Assembly: GCA_033032865.1 (NCBI GenBank) | Contig: JAWHQI010000024.1 | Coordinates: 434,001-498,000 of the forward strand | Source: Dactylorhiza incarnata | Lineage: Eukaryota; Streptophyta; Magnoliopsida; Asparagales; Orchidaceae | Reading direction: 5' to 3' | DNA: 64,000 nt | Part shown: piece by piece, positions 34,501 through 40,145 of the stretch | Position numbering within the stretch: the first letter of the stretch is position 1 | Layout of the letters: each line of letters opens with the position of its first letter | The notes under the pieces: model-generated | What the model was told of the DNA's origin: nothing | Seen by the model: only the letters and a program-made list of their open reading frames with translations | Databases searched by the model: none | Translations under genes and position numbers: made by a program

Positions 34501-37017
34501 TTTTCTTTTGTTTTTTCTGCATGCTATCCTTGGCCTTTGATTATTAAAAATTTTGATGATGAATTTGTTTTCTTAGGGTGAAGAAATCACATTCGATTAC
34601 AACTATGTGCGGGTATTTGGTGCCGCTGCTAAGAAATGTGTGTGTGGTTCTGCTGAGTGCCGAGGTTACATTGGTGGTGATCCTTCAAGTTCTGAAGTTG
34701 TTATACAAGATGATTCAGATACAGATGATGTTGAGCCATTGATGATTGAAGATGGTGGAATTGAGCCGGTTGTAATAGGGATTGATTACGTTGCCACAAA
34801 TGCCAAGGTAGTTAGCCATGAAATTTCTTTGGTAGAGAGGAATGAAAAACATGATAATCCTAGCATGCCAGATCAAGAGACTTGTGTAGAAGATCATGGT
34901 TTAGAATGTCAAGATGCTCTTCACCAACTGTCATCTGAACCTAATCAGATGGATAGACTGATTCAGTCTTCATGTGTAGAATTTGAAAGTAACGTGTGCA
35001 AAGTATCTGATATTCAGCCATTCGAAGAGGTAAACCGGTGTTTGAGCAGCACAAAACCTGATCAAACCTTTTATGAAGACGGAAATGAGGTCCCACCATT
35101 GTGTACTGTCTACAGATCTTTACATCCTGGGCAGTTATCAGAAAGACTTGAACACAGTCTGATGCAAACCGATCATGGAGTGCATGGGCCTGTCCTGGAT
35201 GATACAACAAAGATTTCTTTCCAAAATTCTGGTTCTTCCATGCATGAAAGAAATTCTGCAACCACCCCAATAGAGGAAATTCTAACTGCATTAAAAGTTA
35301 ATAATGTTGTGAAAGCCTCGCGACGTATAAAAGTTAAACGCAGCAGGGTAAGTACTAAAAATATAGCTTCTGGAAAAGCAAAGAAAGGGTCAACGGCTTT
35401 TAACAGTCGACATATTGAAGGAGGTAATTTTAATCTTCACCTTCATGAGCTCTTAAATTTTATCTGACCACCTCATCACTGCCCTCTTTCTCCATGCATA
35501 CAGTTGAAGAAAAACTTAATGAGCTACTAGATGAGGATGGGGGCATATACAGGAAGAAAGTGAGTGTTTTGTCTCTATAATGTGTTTGTGTTTTCTTGTT
35601 ATCTGGAAATACTTGATCTTTCAGAATTTGTATTAGCTTCTTTGTTGGTAATTTCTTTTCAAATAATGATTTAATCAAGCGACTCTCACATCTATTAGCA
35701 TGAATAGAGTATGCATCTTGTTTTCATAGAAAAAGCAACCTAGATATCATAAAGAAGCTTTCTACGGGATGCTGCATTGCATTTTCTTGCTAATTTTTCA
35801 ATACTCGAATATAAAGTCATCTTGTACTTAATCACATCATTAGAGCCATTTATACCACATGAATTTAAAGTAAAGTGTCGACTGGACATTATAATTCCAT
35901 AACCCTCGTAGATGAACGTCATGTTTGATTGCATGTGAATCATGATTCAGTGAGATTAGTAGCAGTTTGAACTGGTTCCTTTTGACATCTAAAATTTCTT
36001 TCATAAATGTTTTGGGCATTCATTGTCTTTTTAGTATAATTTAAAGGCTTCTGCTGAGTCTTGACTGCATATGCGCAAGGCTTCCATACGCTATCTTATA
36101 ATCCAATGTTTAATTTCGCTGATGGTCATGAATTTGTTCCTAAACATATTTTTCATACAGAAGGTTCTTACATGTGGTACTTGTTTGGTTAGTCTCATTT
36201 TTTTTCATTACTAGACACTGCTATTATTAAAACATAGCCGATTTTTTTTATGAATTATGATAATCTACTTCCCCTTTTGTGAAAATGGATAGATTTTGAC
36301 TTATGATGATTTAGGAAGGAGAAGTGGGTTTCCATTCCCAGTCTTTAAGCTATTTTCAAGTGCTCATTCTTTTCTAATTAAATAGGAAGCTATGGTGATA
36401 GTGATGCTGATGCCCTTTTACAACAAACCTATCTTTACCAAAGAGGATGTGATATATATGAATGTTTACAGTGGTTACTGCAGATGCTGTTAATTAAAAA
36501 ATAATTCTCAATTTTGCAGAACATTTCTTTATCATCCTTCCTATACACTTTTTACTTTTGTTCTATGAGCAGGATGCTGCTAAAGGATACTTGAAACTTT
36601 TAGTTGTAACAGCAGCAGCAGGGGATGAAACCAATGGCAGCGTGTCCCAGAGGTTGTGTTTTACAAATTTGTTTCTTAGTTTACCCTCCTTGCTATGAGA
36701 AGACATTGCCTGATAATAATTCTTCACTATTTCCATTCTTTCAGTGCTCGAGATCTTTCATTGATTCTTGATGCAATTTTGAAAACAAAGTCTCGTATGG
36801 TTTTGGTGGATATAATAAACAAGAATGGTAAGTTTACGCCATTCGTCTTCTTATGTTTCCCCTCTCATTTGTTAATTGTTCAAATCATTTGAGATTGTAC
36901 ACCTTTTTTTTTCTTTATTTGTTTTGTTTCTTCATAGGTCTACAAATGCTACACAATATGATGAAGCAAAATCGTGATAATTTCAACAGAATTCCCATTC
37001 TTCGGAAGCTTCTTAAA
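4379..37017 (+). CDS. ASHH2: ASHH2/SDG8-type histone H3 lysine methyltransferase (spliced, partial at both ends)
   Basis: This is a nuclear SET-domain methyltransferase of the ASHH2 (SDG8/EFS) class; in Arabidopsis it places H3K36 methylation on transcribed chromatin. Nine exons are seen, in order: AWS domain, SET domain with NHSCDPNC and EITFDYNYV, post-SET CxCxxxxC with downstream CRGYIGG, an acidic linker, and C-terminal conserved blocks. All junctions are GT/AG and all phases join (0,0,0,0,0,1,0,2,1). The SET catalytic motifs are intact. Missing are the N-terminal part (a CW zinc finger is expected in this class) to the left and the rest of the C-terminus to the right. Introns of 10.9 kb and 17.8 kb inside the SET coding region hold retrotransposons; the final visible intron is at least 27 kb. 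Class identity is strong; expression cannot be judged. Confidence 0.9.
4585..4701 (+). CDS. ASHH2: ASHH2 exon: start of SET domain
   Basis: This 39-codon exon starts after AG at 4583-4584 and ends at the donor GTAAGG (4702). It opens with FQKRKYAK and holds the SET-N core GKKGFGLQ...[10 protein letters not shown], which contributes to S-adenosylmethionine binding. It is separated from the AWS exon by a 74-bp intron. Confidence 0.92.
4959..5051 (+). CDS. ASHH2: ASHH2 exon: SET domain, second part
   Basis: This 31-codon exon runs from AG 4957-4958 to donor GT 5052. It encodes the insert region of SET, including the [17 protein letters not shown] stretch typical of ASH1/SET2-like enzymes. The intron upstream is 257 bp and the one downstream 648 bp; both are free of recognisable elements. 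Confidence 0.9.
5700..5777 (+). CDS. ASHH2: ASHH2 exon: SET catalytic core NHSCDPNC
   Basis: This 26-codon exon runs from AG 5698-5699 to donor GTAGG (5778). It carries [16 protein letters not shown]. The NHSC motif forms the cofactor pocket and pseudoknot of SET enzymes, and the following Cys is part of the post-SET zinc site. The motif is intact. The next exon lies 10.9 kb away across a gypsy and a copia insertion. Confidence 0.93.
6048..7303 (-). repeat. 3' LTR of the gypsy element
   Basis: 1256 bp, starting TGACGCAGGACG and ending CA on the + strand, and matched along its whole length by 10119-11370. The two differ at a few percent of positions by eye, so the insertion is not very recent. 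It contains the end of the downstream minus-strand ORF. Confidence 0.93.
7125..7985 (-). pseudogene. Integrase C-terminal domain remnant and pol tail
   Basis: This 286-codon ORF starts a few bases after the gag ORF stops, in another frame. With the bases just before it, it opens with an [13 protein letters not shown] stretch and then [20 protein letters not shown] and [12 protein letters not shown]. These are hallmarks of the integrase C-terminal domain of Ty3/gypsy elements (GPF/Y-like region, ending in the VADL..Y block). The tail is low-complexity and Pro/Ser-rich, ends [13 protein letters not shown], as many gypsy Pol tails do, and runs into the 3' LTR. The first half of integrase with its HHCC and DDE motifs is gone. 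Confidence 0.7.
7988..10000 (-). CDS. Gypsy gag with an acidic/proline-rich extension ending in an integrase fragment
   Basis: This unbroken 670-codon ORF begins just inside the PBS. Residues roughly 85-240 are a retrotransposon Gag core: [14 protein letters not shown], a KFAKLRL/ARAYW stretch, and [21 protein letters not shown] with [11 protein letters not shown]. No CCHC zinc knuckle is visible afterwards. Instead come about 380 residues rich in Pro, Asp, Ser and His, with a near repeat ([14 protein letters not shown] and [14 protein letters not shown]). The last 45 residues ([19 protein letters not shown]...) resemble the helix before the integrase C-terminal domain of chromoviruses. The ORF is therefore a Gag joined to the tail of Pol. 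Intactness suggests selection or recent spread; protein function is inferred. Confidence 0.8.
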   Translation of the reverse strand: MTRPHRSPSGRLSRYYENYSRTQYSTSRDRVGTPTRPHYARDDQYDDCRRSYPYTRADIVDPSTRLGYLRDDYYEDRRSERDLESQFRTATPPFDGSSRPESFSYWLMDMKYYLDHFEVFGERRAKFAKLRLLDQARAYWSSVERTRERDRLHRITSWVDMKRILCQRYLPSSYQTRLLDQLFSLQQGSMRVAEYKDRFDELVVRSDIREDPAMTSCRFRSGHRSDIRTKVVYHSSKSLEQTHRHALRYEQSLRSARAGQLDLHFEPRSTSSSHTKDTTSPTIVPSDMAEVIPDADCSHPSEVLSPMSDLSLVSDPSLVAPTESEPERPLEPIVSCSSPTPPPLACHGLTSTPTLDSPLDTAPTYLFVSIDLCRSPIVITLSHITTERPEPGVDLVVAMSSIHGDTTPHNGTHLADHDPSDEFYDEPLDDPPHPDEHGIQVSPACMSIDLWKPLPLSSLTPPQRMDIVRSIQYLRHHLLTHRNLAEFWEATPADPPDEFFLFGDTHHTIEPRLLVSAHDFQLGGHLIRDDFSYTPPSEPPDVSRSLRDTWIFTCSYLSIEVSHDHLNTRHTRDEFFYTPPREPPDRPPHFRDTTIIIRFSHIEHVVSVMFHLHEYVESFLHHLHKPVVLSVHRLHVCHESVRRKIHISNKSCKSHVDVHWQVQIFMKASR
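10105..10116 (-). promoter_or_regulatory. Primer binding site, initiator tRNA-Met
   Basis: GCTCTGATACCA on the + strand is TGGTATCAGAGC on the minus strand, the standard PBS of plant LTR retrotransposons pairing with initiator tRNA-Met. It sits two bases inside the 5' LTR. Confidence 0.9.
10119..11370 (-). repeat. 5' LTR of the gypsy element
   Basis: 1252 bp, beginning TGACGCAGGACG and ending CACATCA followed by the target duplication. Read on the minus strand it is the promoter-bearing LTR in front of the PBS and gag. Several small indels separate it from the other LTR. Confidence 0.93.
11489..11658 (-). repeat. 3' LTR of the decayed copia element
   Basis: The LTR ends CATCAACA at 11658, next to the polypurine tract CTTGAGGGGGAG read on the minus strand (11659-11670). 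The outer border at TGAGAATTAA (11489) is a guess based on the TG rule. Confidence 0.55.
11880..14912 (-). pseudogene. Copia gag-pol remnant
   Basis: On the minus strand the gag start is at [10 protein letters not shown] (14912), with [15 protein letters not shown] downstream. A zinc knuckle, [10 protein letters not shown], is near 14160, its last Cys in another frame. The protease core [11 protein letters not shown] lies near 13850, and [16 protein letters not shown] with [10 protein letters not shown] (GAG-pre-integrase) at 13370-13480. The integrase tail [10 protein letters not shown] is near 12800. The RT entry block is at 11980-12200 ([24 protein letters not shown]). Stops and frameshifts separate all of these, and no product is expected. 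Confidence 0.8.
13881..13959. repeat. 20-bp tandem repeat x4
   Basis: Four near-identical units of TGCACGCTACATGAAGAACA lie between the copia gag and protease remnants, a local expansion after the element decayed. Confidence 0.9.
15501..16700 (+). other. ASHH2: Intron remainder before the 19-codon SET exon
   Basis: AT-rich, no genes seen. A short (TA)n run lies near 16284-16295. The pyrimidine-rich acceptor ends ATCCAG at 16700. Confidence 0.6.
16701..16757 (+). CDS. ASHH2: ASHH2 exon: SET domain, third part (19 codons)
   Basis: A 57-bp exon between AG 16699-16700 and donor GTAAGG (16758). It encodes [19 protein letters not shown], the strand that links NHSC to the FDYNY motif. It was found by homology and splice sites, because it is too short to stand out as an ORF. 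It is stranded between introns of 10.9 and 17.8 kb. Confidence 0.9.
16758..17795 (+). other. ASHH2: Start of the 17.8-kb SET intron
   Basis: Ordinary AT-rich intron sequence; no inserted element was recognised before the MITE at 17796. Confidence 0.6.
17796..18000. mobile_element. Short PIF/Harbinger-like MITE (205 bp)
   Basis: Terminal inverted repeats start GGCCTCGTTTG on the left; the right end reads CAAACGAGGCC. The element is flanked by TTA on each side (17793-17795 and 18001-18003). It is much more GC-rich than the intron around it, and its interior repeats GCGGAAATCC-type blocks in both orientations, so it can fold. It has no coding capacity. Confidence 0.88.
18004..18777. other. Unassigned intron sequence
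   Basis: A 96-codon open stretch at 18302-18592 (+) has no recognisable domain and is not treated as a gene. Nothing else was identified. Confidence 0.4.
19449..19623. repeat. 35-bp minisatellite x5
   Basis: Five almost identical units beginning AAATTATCATTTAATG lie inside the long LTR-like repeat. The spacing is regular but there are no unique spacers, so this is not a CRISPR. Confidence 0.93.
20280..20900. repeat. LTR-like segment with repeated CGATATCG blocks
   Basis: Degenerate units of the form GACGATATCGNCGAGA recur between 20367 and 20670, built around the palindrome CGATATCG. They are followed by a TATA-like ATATAAAAAG at about 20802. The layout (repeated elements upstream of a TATA box) suggests the U3 part of a retrotransposon LTR read on the + strand; no second copy was found. 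Confidence 0.4.
20901..22300. other. Non-coding sequence within the LTR-like repeat
   Basis: A 111-codon open stretch at 21881-22216 (+) is rich in Leu, Phe and Cys, has no recognisable domain and looks like chance. No other feature was seen. Confidence 0.4.
22301..22770 (-). repeat. Left LTR of the 2.3-kb element
   Basis: Shares with the right copy the phrases ATAATCCGGAGACAAGCT (here CAATCCGGAG), CTCTCTCTAAGTGAGA and CCCCTTATATAGA. The homology ends near a GGGTGGGTCCC block. Confidence 0.7.
22771..24170 (-). other. Internal region of the 2.3-kb element, no clear gene
   Basis: Open stretches of 148, 147 and 131 codons overlap in three minus frames (23319-24109), which is what GC-biased non-coding DNA gives. 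The reading nearest the primer site contains a short [14 protein letters not shown] helix but no Gag, protease or RT motif. Confidence 0.5.
24171..24615 (-). repeat. Right LTR of the 2.3-kb element
   Basis: Matches the left copy in order and spacing but with many substitutions, so the insertion is old. The promoter-like CCTTATATAGATTAGG at about 24387 is TATATAAGG on the minus strand. Confidence 0.7.
24616..26704. other. Continuation of the LTR-like repeat; no gene
   Basis: Several short phrases recur (TTTCAGCCAATAT-type blocks at 25030-25180). A block of TACGGGTACG units lies at about 25705-25810. No coding region was found. Confidence 0.45.
25705..25810. repeat. TACGGGTACG-rich repeat fragment
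   Basis: Short units of (C)GGTACGGGTACG occur in both orientations around GATACGTATCC. Blocks of this kind are common dispersed repeats in plant genomes; its borders are not clear here. Confidence 0.5.
26717..27000. repeat. Fragment of a CTCCCCT-type foldback repeat
   Basis: GGTACCTCCCCTTT, CCCCCTTCCGTTA and GGATGGAAAGTG follow the same order as in the complete foldback element at 32900-33419, so this is a diverged relative. The right inverted end is not clear. Confidence 0.55.
27001..27569. other. AT-rich spacer
   Basis: No gene or repeat was recognised. Confidence 0.4.
27770..30910. repeat. 1.57-kb tandem duplication
   Basis: 27770-29340 and 29341-30910 are direct copies, starting TTGGAATTCCATTTTCCC and ending ACCGCATAG-like. 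Each unit holds 67 bp of MULE coding sequence followed by most of an LTR. The copies differ at a few percent of positions by eye. The junction at 29340/29341 joins LTR interior directly to MULE sequence, so this arose by duplication of a stretch spanning the insertion border, not by a second insertion. Confidence 0.9.
29408..31093 (+). repeat. Solo LTR (gypsy-type) inside the MULE remnant
   Basis: TGTCTGATGAGTCAAATTC at the left and GATCGGTGCACTTGCA at the right give a 1686-bp TG...CA unit. Phrases such as CTACTTGAACGATCGGTGCAC are familiar from LTR ends of large plant gypsy elements. The interior repeats CGCACGATCGTGCG-like palindromes and TGCGACCCGC-like short units. No PBS or internal region follows; MULE sequence resumes immediately. 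No matching 5-bp duplication was found, so a deletion at the border is likely. The partner copy (27837-29340) is truncated. Confidence 0.65.
32602..32616 (-). promoter_or_regulatory. Primer binding site resembling tRNA-Tyr 3' end
   Basis: The + strand reads CGGCAGGTCGGACCA one base before the LTR. This is the form of a tRNA acceptor end including CCA, and it fits plant tRNA-Tyr as remembered (ending GGTCGGA plus CCA). The same site occurs at 42990-43004. Confidence 0.65.
32618..33621 (-). repeat. 5' LTR carrying a nested foldback element
   Basis: Starts TGTTACGAAG and ends GTGCGTAACA, so its ends are short inverted repeats (TGTTACG/CGTAACA). It has a TATATAAGGGG box on the minus strand near 32805. 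Without the inserted foldback element it would be about 480 bp. Confidence 0.7.
32900..33419. mobile_element. Foldback/MITE element inside the LTR (520 bp)
   Basis: The left end GGTTAATTACCGGGACCT is matched by the reverse complement of the right end (AGGACCCGGTAATTAACC). Further inverted blocks follow: AAATTACATTTACCTCCCCT near the left and GAGGTAAATGTAATTTTGAA near the right. It has no coding capacity. It is absent from the sister LTRs in the window, so it inserted later. The target duplication is unclear. Confidence 0.75.
33622..34576 (+). pseudogene. Copia integrase scrap and intron end
   Basis: Between about 33770 and 33870 the + strand encodes [13 protein letters not shown] and FRWFVTFID...WVYF-like residues, the integrase core start of Ty1/copia elements, with shifts. 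Nothing else of the element remains. The rest is AT-rich intron ending at TTTTCTTAG before the SET/post-SET exon. Confidence 0.6.
34577..35423 (+). CDS. ASHH2: ASHH2 exon: end of SET, post-SET and acidic linker
   Basis: An 847-bp exon starting [11 protein letters not shown] after acceptor AG 34575-34576. It holds the catalytic tyrosine region FDYNY, then the post-SET motif [16 protein letters not shown] long linker follows, rich in Asp/Glu ([10 protein letters not shown]) and Ser, then a basic patch near the end ([10 protein letters not shown]). The donor is placed at GTAATT (35424), giving phase 1, which restores frame with the next exon. Without splicing, the reading runs 14 codons on and stops at 35465-35467. 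The ATG at 34607 is internal. Confidence 0.9.
35504..35559 (+). CDS. ASHH2: ASHH2 exon: [14 protein letters not shown] block
   Basis: A 56-bp exon from AG 35502-35503 to donor GTGAGT (35560). The two leading bases complete a Val codon with the previous exon's G, then [18 protein letters not shown] follows. This small block is conserved after the linker in ASHH2 proteins. The intron upstream is only 80 bp. Confidence 0.85.
36573..36652 (+). CDS. ASHH2: ASHH2 exon: [18 protein letters not shown] block
   Basis: An 80-bp exon from AG 36571-36572 to donor GTTGTG (36653), phase 2 at its end. It encodes the start of the helical C-terminal region conserved in ASHH2 proteins. The intron upstream is about 1.0 kb and free of recognisable elements. 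Confidence 0.85.
36745..36827 (+). CDS. ASHH2: ASHH2 exon: [17 protein letters not shown] block
   Basis: An 83-bp exon from AG 36743-36744 to donor GTAAGT (36828). It completes a Ser codon and continues with an amphipathic helical segment. It joins the next exon through a split Gly codon. Confidence 0.85.
36938..37017 (+). CDS. ASHH2: ASHH2 exon: [15 protein letters not shown] block (last visible)
   Basis: An 80-bp exon from AG 36936-36937 to donor GTAAGT (37018). It encodes a helical segment ending [10 protein letters not shown], after which ASHH2 proteins normally continue with a conserved VLE/L-type helix. No further exon was recognised before 64000, so the following intron appears longer than 26.9 kb. 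Confidence 0.85.
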
Positions 37018-37300
37018 GTAAGTTTTTCTGGCTTGCCTATTTATGAGTGTTGCATGATTTTATGTATGTACTAATATGTCATGTTGTATTTGTTATGGTC
37101 AAGATAAAGTCCTATTTAAATACTACCATTGTTATTATGTTATTTTGTAGTACCTTTGTTGGATCGTAGCATTCTTTGAATAGTGTCATTATATGAATAG
37201 TATAGAAGAAGTGAATAGAAGCCAATACAAAATCAGGCTTTTGTATGTTTTGAGATATATGGAGTAATAAAATTGTTAAGCTGCTCGTGGCTTTCTCACA

Positions 37301-37312
37301 TGGTATCAGAGC
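37301..37312 (+). promoter_or_regulatory. Primer binding site, initiator tRNA-Met
   Basis: TGGTATCAGAGC lies immediately after the CTCACA end of the LTR, a perfect copy of the common plant PBS. Confidence 0.85.
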
Positions 37313-38482
37313 AACTCGAGTTCTGAAGGCTCCTCTTGCCTAAGCTTGCTCGTGCTATTGAGCCCCTGCTCTCCCGTTGCTTAAGCTCCCAATCTCTCCC
37401 CGCTCTCCCGATGTTTCCTACTTTGTTTACTCATGACGATCTCACACTTGGAGTAAGAAGATATCACTGGACCTTGTGCTCGACGAACTAAAGCTTGCCA
37501 TCTCCCTGATCTCGACAACGAGAACTTGCCGACCAATCCCGTGCATGACGAACTAAAGGTCACCATTTCCTTGATCTTGAGACGTTGCAGGAATCAACGA
37601 ACTCACTGGAATTAAAGCCCGATTGCTATTTACCCAAGCTCGTCGAACTCACTGGAACTAGTGCTCGACGAACTCGCAGGAACCAATGCTCATTGGACTT
37701 GGATCCCAATCTCCATCTCCTTTTCCCTCGTCGGAACTTGAGCTTGCATATCTAGACTCGTCGACCTTAGTTCGCCAATCCTCCATTGTTGATTGAGCTC
37801 GCCTATCCTCTCGCTGGTTGCAAAGCTCGCCGACTGCATAGCTGTCGAGCTCGCCGATCCTCTCGCTATTTACAAAGTGCACAAGAACTCTCGCGACCTA
37901 TTGCCACTTGGTATGAGCTCACAGAACTTCTCTCTCTCTCGCTACTCTCGATGATTGAGCTCTCCCTCTCGCCCGATCATCTTCCGGTTTTTGCTTGAAC
38001 TCTAGAAGCTCCTAGAAATCGCCACCAATTTTCTACACGATGGGGACAAATGCTACTTCAGCCTCATCCACCACTCCGGTCACCCCGCTCTCGCTTCCGC
38101 ATATGAAGTCAGAGATTAGTTGAAGATCATCTATATTTCTCTTACTGTGAAGAACTTTGTTTAGTGGGTTCACTTAGTGCGCTGTGTACTCCAAACTAAG
38201 TGTCTCATTCATTATTTTGATTCCGGATCCCCTAATTGAGCCTACTGAGCTATGGATTTGGGATGGTGGTCGAGTTGAGTCTTGGATACTGAACTTTATG
38301 GAAAGTGAGCCATATTGAATGACTATGCTCTACGAAAATTGCAAGCTATGTGGGATGAGTAAAGTCCTTGTACTCTTGGAAAGATAGCCTTCGACACTTA
38401 TTCGACCTATTCTAGGACCTTCAGATTGTTGAACCTAGTTTAGATTGCGATCTGATTTTAGTTGTGCGCAATATAAGACTCT

Positions 38483-38643
38483 CATCGAGACCTGAATTCA
38501 ATGATTTCCTCCTACTCTTGATCTGGCAACACAGAGGGCTCAGAAGGAAGCGGTTGACCTGAACTCATCGAGACCTGAATTCAATGCTTTCCTCCTACTC
38601 TTGATCTGGCAACACAGAGGGCTCAGAAGGAAGCGGTTGACAT
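38483..38643. repeat. 93-bp direct duplication in the copia fragment
   Basis: CATCGAGACCTGAATTCAAT starts at 38483 and again at 38576; the units are nearly identical up to GGTTGAC. Confidence 0.85.
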
Positions 38644-38924
38644 AACAATGATGATGGATAAAATACCACCACATCTCTACAGTGTCAGTGCAATGGCTCA
38701 CTTAGGCCGCCACAATTGAAAGCATTGTTCTTTTTCAGCGGCAGGGGTCAACATATAATAAATTTTTTTATTTTTTTTATTTTTTTATTACATAATATTT
38801 GAAACAACTAGACATTATATTGCGCAGCAGAATTATCATTACGTCTCTAGCAAGGAATTGAGCACTGGATAATGTAAAGAAAAATAAGCCAACATTAATA
38901 TTATAAGAGTTGTATATTACAACA

Positions 38925-38942
38925 TTATATATATATATATAT
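38925..38942. repeat. (AT)n microsatellite
   Basis: About nine AT dinucleotides lie in an AT-rich stretch. Confidence 0.9.
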
Positions 38943-39028
38943 CTTAACTACTATATGAAAGTAGTATGAAGTGGTACAGTAAATATTAGCCATCCAAAAC
39001 GAGACACTTTGCATCTCAACCTTACAAT

Positions 39029-39173
39029 GGAGAGAGAAAGAAAGAGAGGAGAGAGAGGTGGAGAGAGGGACATGGAATCTTTATAGGGCTCCTAAACCTA
39101 CATGAGAGGGAGAGAGAGAGGGGGAGAGAGGGGGGCGGGAGGGAGAGGGAGAGAGAGAGGGAGAGAGAGAGGA
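39029..39173. repeat. GA-rich low-complexity tract
   Basis: GAGAGA/GGGAGA runs on the + strand are interrupted once near 39065-39100. There is no gene start near enough to argue for a GAGA promoter element. Confidence 0.9.
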
Positions 39174-39335
39174 ATATTGATTCATATTTTTTTACGGTCA
39201 TTTGAAGTACTCATATGTATATGTTTTGAATAAAAAAGTGCTCATATGCGGGCGCAGCCCGCTCATATGTGGGCGCAACCCGTTCATATGTACTTAAAAT
39301 GCAAACAATAAAATAATTAAAAATAATGAAACAAA

Positions 39336-39521
39336 AAATTTAAAATAAGTCCGCCTGCCGGGGGCGGGCGAAGCCTGCCACCGCGAGCCGGGTACTGTCG
39401 CGCGGGGCACGGGGGCCCCATGTGCTCTAAATTTAAAATAAGTCCACCTGTCGGGGGCGGGCAAAGCCCGCCACCGCGAGCCGGGTACTGTCGCGCAGGG
39501 CACGGGGGGCCCCCCGTGCAC
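39336..39521. repeat. GC-rich 93-bp tandem repeat x2
   Basis: Two copies begin AAATTTAAAATAAGTCC (39336 and 39429), each followed by a very GC-rich block with GGGGGCGGGC and GCGAGCCGGGTACTGTCG. The preceding 39250-39290 has two shorter GGGCGCA-CCCG units. The GC content is far above the surroundings. Confidence 0.88.
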
Positions 39522-39670
39522 TGTCACTCGTATATATATATATGCCTTTGAATATACAATACAAAAGCAAGGCATTTTGATGCATCCATAACATATTAGA
39601 CTCTACCCCAACCCACAAACTACTACCATGACTGAACTATACAAGCCCTAAGTCCATCACTTTGGGCCTT

Positions 39671-40145
39671 TGTTACGGTCCCGGGTTTGCGAGCGAGTGA
39701 AAGGGCGTTGGTGAGGGAAGTCCTGGAGGGAAGAGGAGGATCCCTTCCTTGAGCCCTTGGGAGCAATGGTGGAGATGAAGCGGAGGAGCTCCTCCGGCGC
39801 CGGCGGCGAGCGCAAGGCGCGATGCGACAGAGGCTAGGGTTGGCGGAAGAAGGAGGCGCTTATTTGATCGGGAGAATAGAGAGAGAACGAGAGGAAAAGT
39901 TAAGAGAGAGAGGGGGATTTCAAGTAATTTCCTTCTTACCCATTTCTTTCCAATCCCACCACATATAGCCCAACCATCAAAAGTAAAAGACCAACTTGCC
40001 CCCTCAATGAGGCTTAAACAACTATTGAGGTTAAAACGTACTAAATGAAATAAAAATAGCATGCGAAATAGAAATGATATATCAAGCGCGCATTTTCCGT
40101 GGTTCATGACGCTTGTAAATGATTCCCCAATGCGGATCCGTAACA
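39671..40145 (-). repeat. Solo LTR with TSD GCCTT
   Basis: 475 bp, starting TGTTACGGTCCC and ending GGATCCGTAACA, so TG...CA with short inverted ends. It is flanked by identical GCCTT at 39666-39670 and 40146-40150. No internal region or second LTR exists, so the full element was lost by LTR-LTR recombination. Orientation is not certain. Confidence 0.85.

Larger units (their letters stand above)
37157..38690 (+). mobile_element. 5' fragment of a Ty1/copia element
   Basis: A short LTR (about 37157-37300, TGTTGG...CTCACA) is followed directly by the PBS TGGTATCAGAGC (37301-37312) and a 0.7-kb leader rich in GCTCG/CTCGTCG motifs. A broken gag follows: an ATG at 38040, then KNFV.WVHLVRCVLQT-like residues near 38150-38220. 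It stops at about 38690, where another repeat begins, so pol and the 3' LTR are missing. Confidence 0.65.

Noticed and set aside
34607..35467. ORF starting at ATG 34607 as a separate gene
   Set aside because: The upstream bases GEEITFDYN continue the SET domain from an acceptor at 34576; the ATG is internal, and the last codons before 35467 are intron.
39029..39173. GA-rich tract as a GAGA-type promoter element
   Set aside because: No gene start or LTR border is nearby; simple sequence is the simpler reading.
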